Assembly: GCA_030998225.1 (NCBI GenBank)
Contig: JAPYXD010000714.1
Span: 5,828,001 to 5,892,000, forward strand
Direction: 5' to 3'
From: Diplolepis rosae
Lineage: Eukaryota; Arthropoda; Insecta; Hymenoptera; Diplolepididae
DNA length: 64,000 bases
Both the position numbers and the translations under genes were made by a program. Under the pieces are notes generated by a model. That model was not told the origin of the DNA, did no database searches, and saw nothing but the letters and a program-made list of their open reading frames with translations. Shown one piece after another: positions 26,679 through 39,127 of the stretch (its first letter is position 1; each line of letters opens with the position of its first letter).

Positions 26679-29600
26679 ATACCTCCAATGATAATGCATA
26701 CATATGTGATGTCCATAGGTGGTACACTTTTTTCGTTTTATATGTAAATTAACCGGCTAAATCAATTTTCGTTCGGTCTCTTGCAGTTTTTGCTCTGTAC
26801 GAGGGCCCTCCGCCCTAGATAAATTTAATTAAAATTTTTTTTTTAAGTACCTCCAATGATAATGCATACATATGTGATGTCCATAGGTGGTAAATGTTTT
26901 TCGTTTTATATGTAAATTAACCGTCTATGTCACTTTTCGTTCGACTGTCACAGTTTTTGCTCCGTACGAGGGCCCTCCGCCATCCGTACATTCAATTTTA
27001 ATTCTTTTTGTAATACCTCCAATGATAATGCATACATATGTGATGTCCATAGGTGGTAAACGTTTTTCGTTTTATATGTGAATTAACGGTCTAAGTCACT
27101 TTTCGTTAAGTCACAGTTTTTGCTCTGTACGAGGGCCCTCCGCCCTAGATAAATTTACTTTTATTTTTTTTTTCAGTTCTTCCAATGATAATGCAGACAT
27201 ATGTGATGTCCATAGGTGGTAAACGTTTTTCGTTTTATATGTGAATTAAAAGTCTAAGTCACTTTTCGTTCGGTCCCTTGCAATTTTGGTTTGTACGTAT
27301 GCCCTCCACCCTCGATACATTTATTTTTAAGTTTTTTTTTAGTAACACAAATAATAATGCATACATATGTGATGTCCATAAGTGGAAAACTTTTCTGGTT
27401 TTATATGTGAATTAACGGTCTACGTCACTTTTCGTTAAGTCACAGATTTTGCTCTGTACAAGGGGCCTCCGCCCTAGATAAATTTTCTTTTATTTTTTTT
27501 TTTTAGTACTTCCAATGATAATGCATACATATGTGATGTCCATAGGTGGTAAACGTTTTTCGTTCTATATGTAAATTAACCGTCTATGTCACTTTTCGTT
27601 CAGACTGTCACAGTTTTTGCTCCGTACGAGGGCCCTCCGCCATCCGTACATTCAATTTTAATTTGTTTTATAGTACATCCAATGATATTGCATACATATG
27701 TGATGTCAATAGGTGGTACACTTTTTTCGTTTTATATGTGAATTAACGGTCTAAGTCACTTTTCGTTAAGTCACAGCTTTTGCTCTGTACAAGGGGCCTC
27801 CGCACTTGATAAATTTAATTTTATTTTATTTTTTTAGTACTTCCAATGGTAATGAATACATATGTGATGTCCATAGTTGGTCAACTTTTCTCGTTTTATA
27901 TGTGAATTAACGGTCTACGTCACTTTTCGTTAAGTCACAGCTTTTGCTCTGTACGAGGGCCCGCCGCCCTAGATAAATTTACTTTTATTTTTTTTTTCAG
28001 TTCTTCCAATGATAATGCATACATATGTGATTTCCATAGGTGGTAAACGTTTTTCGTTTTATATGTGAATTAAAAGTCTAAGTCACTTTTCGTTCGGTCC
28101 CTTGCAATTTTGGTTTGTACGTATGCCCTCCACCCTCGATACATTTATTTTTAAGTTTTTTTTTAGTAACACAAATAATAATGCATACATATGTGATGTC
28201 CATAAGTGGAAAACTTTTCTCGTTTTATATGTGAATTAACGGTCTACGTCACTTTTCGTTAAGTCACAGTTTTTGCTCTGTACGAGGGCCCTCCGCCCTA
28301 GATAAATTTACTTTTATTTTTTTTTTTAGTACTTCCAATGATAATGCATACATATGTGATGTCTATAGGTGGAAAACTTTTCTCGTTTTATATGTGAATT
28401 AACGGTCTACGTCACTTTTCGTTAAGTCACAGTTTTTGCTCTGTACGAGGGCCCTCCGCCCTAGATAAATTTACTATTATTTTTTTTTAGTACTTCCAAT
28501 GATAATGCATACATATGTGATGTCCATAGGTGGAAAACTTTTCTCGTTTTATATGTGAATTAACGGTCTACGTCACTTTTCGTTAACTCACAGTTTTTGC
28601 TCTGTACGAGGGCCCTCCGCCCTAGATAAATTTACTTTTATTTTTTTTTTTAGTACTTCCAATGATAATGCATACATATGTGATGTCCATAGGTGGAAAA
28701 CTTTTCTGGTTTTATATGTGAATTAACGGTCTACGTCACTTTTCGTTAAGTCACAGCTTTTGCTCTGTACGAGGGCCCTCCGCCCTAGATAAATTTACTT
28801 TTATTTTTTTTTTTAGTACTTCCAATGATAATGCATACATATGTGATGTCCATATTTGGTAAACTTTTTTCGTTTTATATGTAAATTAACCGTCTATGTC
28901 ACTTTTCGTTAAGTCACAGTTTTTGCTCTGTACGAGGGCCCTCCGCCCTAGATAAATTTACTTTTATTTTTTTTTTTAGTACTTCCAATGATAATGCATA
29001 CACATGTGATGTCCATAGGTGGAAAACTTTTCTCGTTTTATATGTGAATTAACGGTCTACGTCACTTTTCGTTAAGTCACAGTTTTTTCTCTGTACGAGG
29101 GCCCTCCGCACTAGATAAATTTACTTTTATTTTTTTTTTTAGTACTTCCAATGATAATGCATACATATGTGATGTCCATAGGTGGAAAACTTTTCTCGTT
29201 TTATATGTGAATTAACGGTCTAGATCACTTTTCGTTAAGTCACAGTTTTTGCTCTGTACGAGGGCCCTCCGCTCTAGATAAATTTACTTTTATTTTTTTT
29301 TTAGTACTTCCAATGATAATGCATACATATGTGATGTCCATAGTTGGTCAACTTTTTTCGTTTTATTTGTGAATTAACGGGCTAAGTCACTTTTCGTTAA
29401 GTCACAGTTTTTGGTCTGTACGAGGGCCCTCCGCCCTAGATAAATTTACTTTTATTTTTTTCTTTTAGTACTTCCAATGATAATGCATACACATGTGATG
29501 TCCATAGGTGGAAAACTTTTCTCGTTTTATATGTGAATTAACGGTCTACGTCACTTTTCGTTAAGTCACAGCTTTTGCTCTGTACGAGGGCCCTCCGCCC

Positions 29601-31919
29601 TAGATAAATTTACTTTTATTTTTTTTTTTAGTACTTCCAATGATAATGCATACATATGTGATGTCCATAGGTGGTAAACGTTTTTCGTTTTATATGTGAA
29701 TTAAAAGTCTAAGTCACTTTTCGTTCGGTCCCTTGCAATTTTGGTTTGTACGTATGCCCTCCACCCTCGATACATTTATTTTTAAGTTTTTTTTAAGTAA
29801 CACAAATAATAATGCATACATATGTGATGTCCATAGGTGGAAAACTTTTCTCGTTTTATATGTGAATTAACGGTCTACGTCACTTTTCGTTAAGTCACAG
29901 CTTTTGCTCTGTACGAGGGCCCTCCGCCCTAGATAAATTAACTTTTATTTTTTTTTTTTAGTACTTCCAATGATAATGCATACATATGTGATGTCCATAG
30001 TTGTTCAACTTTTTTCGTTTTATTTGTGAATTAACGGGCTAAGTCACTTTTCGTTAAGTCACAGTTTTTGCTCTGTACGAGGGCCCTCCGCCCTAGATAA
30101 ATTTACTTTTATTTTTTTTTTTAGTACTTCCAATGATAATGCATACATATGTGATGTCCATAGTTGGTCAAGTTTTTTCGTTTTATTTGTGAATTAACGG
30201 GCTAAGTCACTTTTCGTTAAGTCACTGTTTTTGCTTTGTACGAGGGCCCTCCGCCCTAGATAAATTTACATTTATTTTTTTTTTTTAGTACTTCCAATGA
30301 TAATGCATACATATGTGATGTCCATAGTTGGTCAACTTTTTTCGTTTTATTTGTGAATTAACGGGCTAAGTCACTTTTCGTTAAGTCTCAGTTTTTGCTC
30401 TGTACGAGGGCCCTCCGCCCTAGATAAATTTACTTTGATTTTTTTCTTTTAGTACTTCCAATGATAATGCATACACATGTGATGTCCATAGGTGGAAAAC
30501 TTTTCTCGTTTTATATGTGAATTAACGGTCTACGTCACTTTTCGTTAAGTCACATCTTTTGCTCTGTACGAGGGCCCTCCGCCCTAGATAAATTTACTTT
30601 TATTTTTTTTTTTAGTACTTCCAATGATAATGCATACATATGTGATGTCCATAGTTGGTCAACTTTTTTCGTTTTATTTGTGAATTAACGGGCTTAGTCA
30701 CTTTTCGTTAAATCACTGTTTTTGCTCTGTACGAGGACCCTCCGCCCTCGGTTCATTTAATTTTAATTTCTTTTTTAGTACCTCCAATGATAATGCATAC
30801 ATATGTGATGTCCATAGTTGGTCAACTTTTTTCGTTTTATTTGTGAATTAACGGTCTAAGTCACTTTTCATTGAGTCACAGTTTTTGCTCTGTACGAGGG
30901 CCCTCCGCCCTAGATAAATTTACTTTTATTTTTTTTTTTAGTACTTCCAATGATAATGCATACATATGTGATGTCCATAGTTGGTCAACTTTTTTCGTTT
31001 TATTTGTGAATTAACGGGCTAAGTCACTTTTCGTTAAGTCTCAGTTTTTGCTCTGTACGAGGGCCCTCCGCCCTAGATAAATTTACTTTGATTTTTTTCT
31101 TTTAGTACTTCCAATGATAATGCATACACATGTGATGTCCATAGGTGGAAAACTTTTCTCGTTTTATATGTGAATTAACGGTCTACGTCACTTTTCGTTA
31201 AGTCACAGCTTTTGCTCTGTACGAGGGCCCTCCGCCCTAGATAAATTTACTTTTATTTTTTTTTTAGTACTTCCAATGATAATGCATACATATGTGATGT
31301 CCATAGTTGGTCAACTTTTTTCGTTTTATTTGTGAATTAACGGGCTAAGTCACTTTTCGTTAAGTCACTGTTTTTGCTCTGTACGAGGGCCCTCCGCCCT
31401 AGATAAATTTACATTTATTTTTTTTTTTTAGTACTTCCAATGATAATGCATACATATGTGATGTCCATAGTTGGTCAACTTTTTTCGTTTTATTTGTGAA
31501 TTAACGGGCTAAGTCACTTTTCGTTAAGTCTCAGTTTTTGCTCTGTACGAGGGCCCTCCGCCCTAGATAAATTTACTTTGATTTTTTTCTTTTAGTACTT
31601 CCAATGATAATGCATACACATGTGATGTCCATAGGTGGAAAACTTTTCTCGTTTTATATGTGAATTAACGGGCTAAGTCACTTTTCGTTAAGTCACTGTT
31701 TTTGCTCTGTACGAGGACCCTCCGCCCTCGGTTCATTTAATTTTAATTTCTTTTTTAGTACCTCCAATGATAATGAATACATATGTGATGTCCACAGGTG
31801 GTAAACGTTTTTCGTTTTATATGTGAATTAACGGTCTAAGTCACTTTTCGTTAAGTCACAGTTTTTGCTCTGTACGAGGGCCCTCCGCCCTAGATAAATT
31901 TACTTTTATTTTTTTTTTT
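26679..31919 (+). repeat. Long unit a (5241 bp, 32 monomers)
   Basis: It begins at AATACCTCC, followed by the unit with CAATTTTCGTTCGGTCTC, then the marker GGTAAATGTTTTTCG at 26887. It is co-linear with unit b over about the first 1.7 to 1.8 kb (constant offset 5242, then 5240 bp) and with unit c elsewhere. It contains two copies of the ACGTATGCCCTCCAC monomer (27295 and 28119, 824 bp apart) and a third at 29750. It ends with a run of B units carrying GTCTCAGTTTTT at 30.3-31.6 kb. Confidence 0.85.
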
Positions 31920-34900
31920 AGTACTTCCAATGATAATGCATACACATGTGATGTCCATAGGTGGTAAACTTTTTTCGTTTTATATGTAAATTAACCGTCT
32001 AAATCAATTTTCGTTCGGTCTCTTGCAGTTTTTGCTCTGTACGAGGGCCCTCCGCCCTAGATAAATTTAATTTAAATTTTTTTTTTAAGTACCTCCAATG
32101 ATAATGCATACATATGTGATGTCCATAGGTGGTAAATGTTTTTCGTTTTATATGTAAATTAACCGTCTATGTCACTTTTCGTTCGACTGTCACAGTTTTT
32201 GCTCCGTACGAGGGCCCTCCGCCATCCGTACATTCAATTTTAATTCTTTTTGTAATACCTCCAATGATAATGCATACATATGTGATGTCCATAGGTGGTA
32301 AACGTTTTTCGTTTTATATGTGAATTAACGGTCTAAGTCACTTTTCGTTAAGTCACAGTTTTTGCTCTGTACGAGGGGCCTCCGCCCTAGATAAATTTAC
32401 TTTTATTTTTTTTTTCAGTTCTTCCAATGATAATGCAGACATATGTGATGTCCATAGGTGGTAAACGTTTTTCGTTTTATATGTGAATTAAAAGTCTAAG
32501 TCACTTTTCGTTCGGTCCCTTGCAATTTTGGTTTGTACGTATGCCCTCCACCCTCGATACATTTATTTTTAAGTTTTTTTTTAGTAACACAAATAATAAT
32601 GCATACATATGTGATGTCCATAAGTGGAAAACTTTTCTGGTTTTATATGTGAATTAACGGTCTACGTCACTTTTCGTTAAGTCACAGATTTTGCTCTGTA
32701 CAAGGGGCCTCCGCCCTAGATAAATTTTCTTTTATTTTTTTTTTTTTAGTACTTCCAATGATAATGCATACATATGTGATGTCCATAGGTGGTAAACGTT
32801 TTTCGTTCTATATGTAAATTAACCGTCTATGTCACTTTTCGTTCAGACTGTCACAGTTTTTGCTCCGTACGAGGGCCCTCCGCCATCCGTACATTCAATT
32901 TTAATTCTTTTTGTAATACCTCCAATGATATTGCATTCATATGTGATGTCAATAGGTGGTACACTTTTTTCGTTTTATATGTGAATTAACGGTCTAAGTC
33001 ACTTTTCGTTAAGTCACAGCTTTTGCTCTGTACAAGGGGCCTCCGCACTTGATAAATTTAATTTAATTTTTTTTTTTAGTACTTCCAATGGTAATGAATA
33101 CATATGTGATGTCCATAGTTGGTCAACTTTTCTCGTTTTATATGTGAATTAACGGTCTACGTCACTTTTCGTTAAGTCACAGCTTTTGCTCTGTACGAGG
33201 GCCCGCCGCCCTAGATAAATTTACTTTTATTTTTTTTTTCAGTTCTTCCAATGATAATGCATACATATGTGATTTCCATAGGTGGTAAACGTTTTTCGTT
33301 TTATATGTGAATTAAAAGTCTAAGTCACTTTTCGTTCGGTCCCTTGCAATTTTGGTTTGTACGTATGCCCTCCACCCTCGATACATTTATTTTTAAGTTT
33401 TTTTTTAGTAACACAAATAATAATGCATACATATGTGATGTCCATAAGTGGAAAACTTTTCTCGTTTTATATGTGAATTAACGGTCTACGTCACTTTTCG
33501 TTAAGTCACAGTTTTTGCTCTGTACGAGGGCCCTCCGCCCTAGATAAATTTACTTTTATTTTTTTTTAGTACTTCCAATGATAATGCATACATATGTGAT
33601 GTCTATAGGTGGAAAACTTTTCTCGTTTTATATGTGAATTAACGGTCTACGTCACTTTTCGTTAAGTCACAGCTTTTGCTCTGTACGAGGGCCCTCCGCC
33701 CTAGATAAATTTACTTTTATTTTTTTTTTCAGTTCTTCCAATGATAATGCATACATATGTGATTTCCATAGGTGGTAAACGTTTTTCGTTTTATATGTGA
33801 ATTAAAAGTCTAAGTCACTTTTCGTTCGGTCCCTTGCAATTTTTGTTTGTACGTATGCCCTCCACCCTCGATACATTTATTTTTAAGTTTTTTTTAAGTA
33901 ACACAAATAATAATGCATACATATGTGATGTCCATAGGTGGAAAACTTTTCTCGTTTTATATGTGAATTAACGGTCTACGTCACTTTTCGTTAAGTCACA
34001 GTTTTTGCTCTGTACGAGGGCCCTCCGCCCTAGATAAATTTACTTTTATTTTTTTTTTTAGTACTTCCAATGATAATGCATACATATGTGATGTCCATAG
34101 TTGGTCAACTTTTTTCGTTTTATTTGTTAATTAACGGGCTAAGTCACTTTTCGTTAAGTCACTGTTTTTGCTCTGTACGGTGGCCCTCCGTCCTAGATAA
34201 ATTTACTTTTATTTTTTTTTTTAATACTTCCAATGATAATGCATACATATGTGATGTCCATAGTTGGTCAACTTTTTTCGTTTTATTTGTGAATTAACGG
34301 GCTAAGTCACTTTTCGTTATGTCACAGTTTTTGCTCTGTACGAGGGCCCTCCGCCCTAGATAAATTTACTTTTTTTTTTTTTTTTTAGTACTTCCAATGA
34401 TAATGCATACATATGTGATGTCCATAGGTGGAAAACTTTTCTCGTTTTATTTGTGAATTAACGGGCTAAGTCACTTTTCGTTAAATCACTGTTTTTGCTC
34501 TGTACGAGGACCCTCCGCCCTCGGTTCATTTAATTTTAATTTCTTTTTTAGTACCTCCAATGATAATGAATACATATGTGATGTCCACAGGTGGTAAACG
34601 TTTTTCGTTTTATATGTGAATTAACGGGCTAAGTCACTTTTCGTTAAGTCACTGTTTTTGCTCTGTACGAGGGCCCTCCGCCCTAGATAAATTTACATTT
34701 ATTTTTTTTTTTTAGTACTTCCAATGATAATGCATACATATGTGATGTCCATAGTTGGTCAACTTTTTTCGTTTTATTTGTGAATTAACGGGCTAAGTCA
34801 CTTTTCGTTAAGTCTCAGTTTTTGCTCTGTACGAGGGCCCTCCGCCCTAGATAAATTTACTTTGATTTTTTTCTTTTAGTACTTCCAATGATAATGCATA

Positions 34901-35201
34901 CACATGTGATGTCCATAGGTGGAAAACTTTTCTCGTTTTATTTGTGAATTAACGGGCTTAGTCACTTTTCGTTAAATCACTGTTTTTGCTCTGTACGAGG
35001 ACCCTCCGCCCTCGGTTCATTTAATTTTAATTTCTTTTTTAGTACCTCCAATGATAATGAATACATATGTGATGTCCACAGGTGGTAAACGTTTTTCGTT
35101 TTATATGTGAATTAACGGTCTAAGTCACTTTTCGTTAAGTCACAGTTTTTGCTCTGTACGAGGGCCCTCCGCCCTAGATAAATTTACTTTTAATTTTTTT
35201 T
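31920..35201 (+). repeat. Long unit b (3282 bp, 20 monomers)
   Basis: It repeats the start of unit a, marker by marker: GGTAAATG at 32129, GATAATGCAGAC at 32429, ACGTATGCC at 32537, CCCGCCGCCC at 33201 and GTCTATAGG at 33601. It then tandemly duplicates three monomers (GATTTCCATAGG at 33271 and 33761, 490 bp apart) and ends like unit a with AATACATATGTGATGTCCAC. It is 12 monomers shorter than unit a, consistent with internal loss. Confidence 0.83.
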
Positions 35202-37661
35202 AGTACCTCCAATGATAAAGCATACATATGTGATGTCCATAGGTGGTACACTTTTTTCGTTTTATATGTAAATTAACCGGCTAAATCAATTTTCGTTCGG
35301 TCTCTTGCAGTTTTTGCTCTGTACGAGGGTCCTCCGCCCTAGATAAATTTAATTTAAATTTTTTTTTTACGTACCTCCAATGATAATGCATACATATGTG
35401 ATGTCCATAGGTGGTAAATGTTTTTCGTTTTATATGTAAATTAACCGTCTATGTCACTTTTCGTTCGACTGTCACAGTTTTTGCTCCGTACGAGGGCCCT
35501 CCGCCATCCGTACATTCAATTTTAATTCTTTTTGTAATACCTCCAATGATAATGCATACATATGTGATGTCCATAGGTGGTAAACGTTTTTCGTTTTATA
35601 TGTGAATTAACGGTCTAAGTCACTTTTCGTTAAGTCACAGTTTTTGCTCTGTACGAGGGCCCTCCGCCCTAGATAAATTTACTTTTATTTTTTTTTTCAG
35701 TTCTTCCAATGATAATGCAGACATATGTGATGTCCATAGGTGGTAAACGTTTTTCGTTTTATATGTGAATTAAAAGTCTAAGTCACTTTTCGTTCGGTCC
35801 CTTGCAATTTTGGTTTGTACGTATGCCCTCCACCCTCGATACATTTATTTTTAAGTTTTTTTTTAGTAACACAAATAATAATGCATACATATGTGATGTC
35901 CATAAGTGGAAAACTTTTCTCGTTTTATATGTGAATTAACGGTCTACGTCACTTTTCGTTAAGTCACAGTTTTTGCTCTGTACGAGGGCCCTCCGCCCTA
36001 GATAAATTTACTTTTATTTTTTTTTTTAGTACTTCCAATGATAATGCATACATATGTGATGTCTATAGGTGGAAAACTTTTCTCGTTTTATATGTGAATT
36101 AACGGTCTACGTCACTTTTCGTTAAGTCACAGTTTTTGCTCTGTACGAGGGCCCTCCGCCCTAGATAAATTTACTATTATTTTTTTTTTTAGTACTTCCA
36201 ATGATAATGCATACATATGTGATGTCCATAGGTGGAAAACTTTTCTCGTTTTATATGTGAATTAACGGTCTACGTCACTTTTCGTTAACTCACAGTTTTT
36301 GCTCTGTACGAGGGCCCTCCGCCCTAGATAAATTTACATTTATTTTTTTTTTTAGTACTTCCAATGATAATGCATACATATGTGATGTCCATAGGTGGAA
36401 AACTTTTCTGGTTTTATATGTGAATTAACGGTCTACGTCACTTTTCGTTAAGTCACAGCTTTTGCTCTGTACGAGGGCCCTCCGCCCTAGATAAATTTAC
36501 TTTTATTTTTTTTTTTAGTACTTCCAATGATAATGCATACATATGTGATGTCCATATTTGGTAAACTTTTTTCGTTTTATATGTAAATTAACCGTCTATG
36601 TCACTTTTCGTTAAGTCACAGTTTTTGCTCTGTACGAGGGCCCTCCGCCCTAGATAAATTTACTTTTATTTTTTTTTTAGTACTTCCAATGATAATGCAT
36701 ACACATGTGATGTCCATAGGTGGAAAACTTTTCTCGTTTTATATGTGAATTAACGGTCTACGTCACTTTTCGTTAAGTCACAGTTTTTTCTCTGTACGAG
36801 GGCCCTCCGCACTAGATAAATTTACTTTTATTTTTTTTTTTAGTACTTCCAATGATAATGCATACATATGTGATGTCCATAGGTGGAAAACTTTTCTCGT
36901 TTTATATGTGAATTAACGGTCTACATCACTTTTCGTTAAGTCACAGTTTTTGCTCTGTACGAGGGCCCTCCGCCCTAGATAAATTTACTTTTATTTTTTT
37001 TTTTAGTACTTCCAATGATAATGCATACATATGTGATGTCCATAGTTGTTCAACTTTTTTCGTTTTATTTGTGAATTAACGGGCTAAGTCACTTTTCGTT
37101 AAGTCACAGTTTTTGGTCTGTACGAGGGCCCTCCGCCCTAGATAAATTTACTTTTATTTTTTTCTTTTAGTACTTCCAATGATAATGCATACACATGTGA
37201 TGTCCATAGGTGGAAAACTTTTCTCGTTTTATATGTGAATTAACGGTCTACGTCACTTTTCGTTAAGTCACAGCTTTTGCTCTGTACGAGGGCCCTCCGC
37301 CCTAGATAAATTTACTTTTATTTTTTTTTTTAGTACTTCCAATGATAATGCATACATATGTGATGTCCATAGGTGGTAAACGTTTTTCGTTTTATATGTG
37401 AATTAAAAGTCTTAATCATTTTTCGTTCGGTCCCTTGCAATTTTGGTTTGTACGTATGCCCTCCACCCTCGATACATTTATTTTTAAGTTTTTTTTTAGT
37501 AACACAAATAATAATGCATACATATGTGATGTCCATAGGTGGAAAACTTTTCTCGTTTTATATGTGAATTAACGGTCTACGTCACTTTTCGTTAAGTCAC
37601 AGCTTTTGCTCTGTACGAGGGCCCTCCGCCCTAGATAAATTAACTTTTATTTTTTTTTTTT
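35202..37661 (+). repeat. Long unit c (2460 bp, 15 monomers)
   Basis: It begins like units a and b (GGTAAATG at 35411). It matches unit a at an offset of 8524 bp up to the ACGTATGCC monomer at 35819, then at 7700 to 7702 bp from there on (GTCTATAGG at 36061 against 28361; CATATTTGG at 36553 against 28851; ACGTATGCC at 37452 against 29750). It therefore lacks one 824 bp segment of unit a. Confidence 0.85.
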
Positions 37662-38965
37662 AGTACTTCCAATGATAATGCATACATATGTGATGTCCAT
37701 AGTTGGTCAACTTTTCTCGTTTTATATGTGAATTAACGGTCTTCGTCACTTTTCGTTAAGTCACAGCTTTTGCTCTGTACGAGGGCCCTCCGCCGTACAT
37801 AAATTTAATTTTTTTTTTTTTTTTTAGTACTTTCAATGATAATGCATACATATGTGATGTCCATAGTTGGTCATCTTTTCTCGTTTTATATGTGAATTAA
37901 CGGTCTACGTCACTTTTCGTTAAGTCACAGCTTTTCCTCTGTACCAGGGCCCTCCGCCATAGATAAATTTACTTTTATTTTTTTTTTCAGTTCTTCCAAT
38001 AATAATGCATACATATGTGATGTCCATAGTCGGTCAACTTTTTTCGTTTTATTTGTGAATTAACGGGCTAAATCACTTTTCGTTAAGTCACAGTTTTTGC
38101 TCTGTACGAGGGCCCTCCGCCCTAGATAAATTTACTTTTATTTTTTTTTTTAGTACTTCCAATGATAATGCATACATAAGTGATGTCCATAGGTGGAAAA
38201 CTTTTCTCGTTTTATATGTGAATTAACGGTCTACGTCACTGTTCGTTAAGTCACAGTTTTTGCTCTGTACGAGGGCCCTCCGCCCTAGATAAATTTACTT
38301 TTATTTTTTTTTTAGTACTTCCAATAATAATGCATACATATGTGATGTCCATAGCTGTTCAACTTTTTTCGTTTTATATGTGAATTAACGGGCTAAGTCA
38401 CATTTCGTTAAGTCACTGTTTTTGCTCTGTACGAGGACCCTCCGCCCTCGGTTCATTTAATTTTAATTTTTTTTTTAGTAACACAAATAATAATGCATAC
38501 ATATGTGATGTCCATAGGTGGAAAACTTTTCTCGTTTTATATGTGAATTAACGGTCTACGTCACTTTTCGTTAAGTCACAGCTTTTGCTCTGTACAAGGG
38601 GCCTCCGCCCTAGATAAATTTACTTTTATTTTTTTTTTTAGTACTTCCAATGATAATGCATACACATGTGATGTCCATAGGTGGAAAACTTTTCTCGTTT
38701 TATATGTGAATTAACGGTCTACGTCACTTTTCGTTAAGTCACAGCTTTTGCTCTGTACGAGGGCCCTCCGCCCTAGATAAATTTACTTTTATTTTTTTTT
38801 TTAGTGCTTCCAATGATAATGCATACATATGTGATGTCCATAGTTGGTCAACTTTTTTCGTTTTATTTGTGAATTAACGGTCTACGTCACTTTTCGTTAT
38901 GTCACAGTTTTTGCTCTGTACGAGGGCCCTCCGCCCTAGATAAATTTACTTTTATTTTTTTTTTT

Positions 38966-39127
38966 AGTACTTCCAATGATAATGCATACATATGTGATGT
39001 CCATAGTTGGTCAACTTTTTTCGTTTTATTTGTGAATTAACGGGCTAAGTCACTTTTCGTTAAGTCACAGTTTTTGCTCTGTACGAGGGCCCTCCGCCCT
39101 AGATAAATTTACTTTTATTTTTTTTTT
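38966..39127 (+). repeat. Reference monomer, family B (162 bp)
   Basis: Family B has CCATAGTTGGTCAACTTTTT where A has GGTGGAAAAC, TTTATTTG where A has TTTATATG, and ACGGGCTAAGTCAC where A has ACGGTCTACGTCAC. AGTTGGTCAACT forms a dyad with two central bases (AGTTG, then CAACT) that A lacks. It often alternates with family A, for example in 38.9-41.9 kb. The sub-variant GTTATGTCACAG occurs repeatedly between 34 and 53 kb. Confidence 0.88.

Noticed and set aside
12331..35605. Identical 64-codon plus-strand frames at 12331, 26887, 32129 and 35411
   Set aside because: Their identity reflects duplication of the same monomers (offsets 14556, 5242 and 3282 bp), not a conserved gene family.
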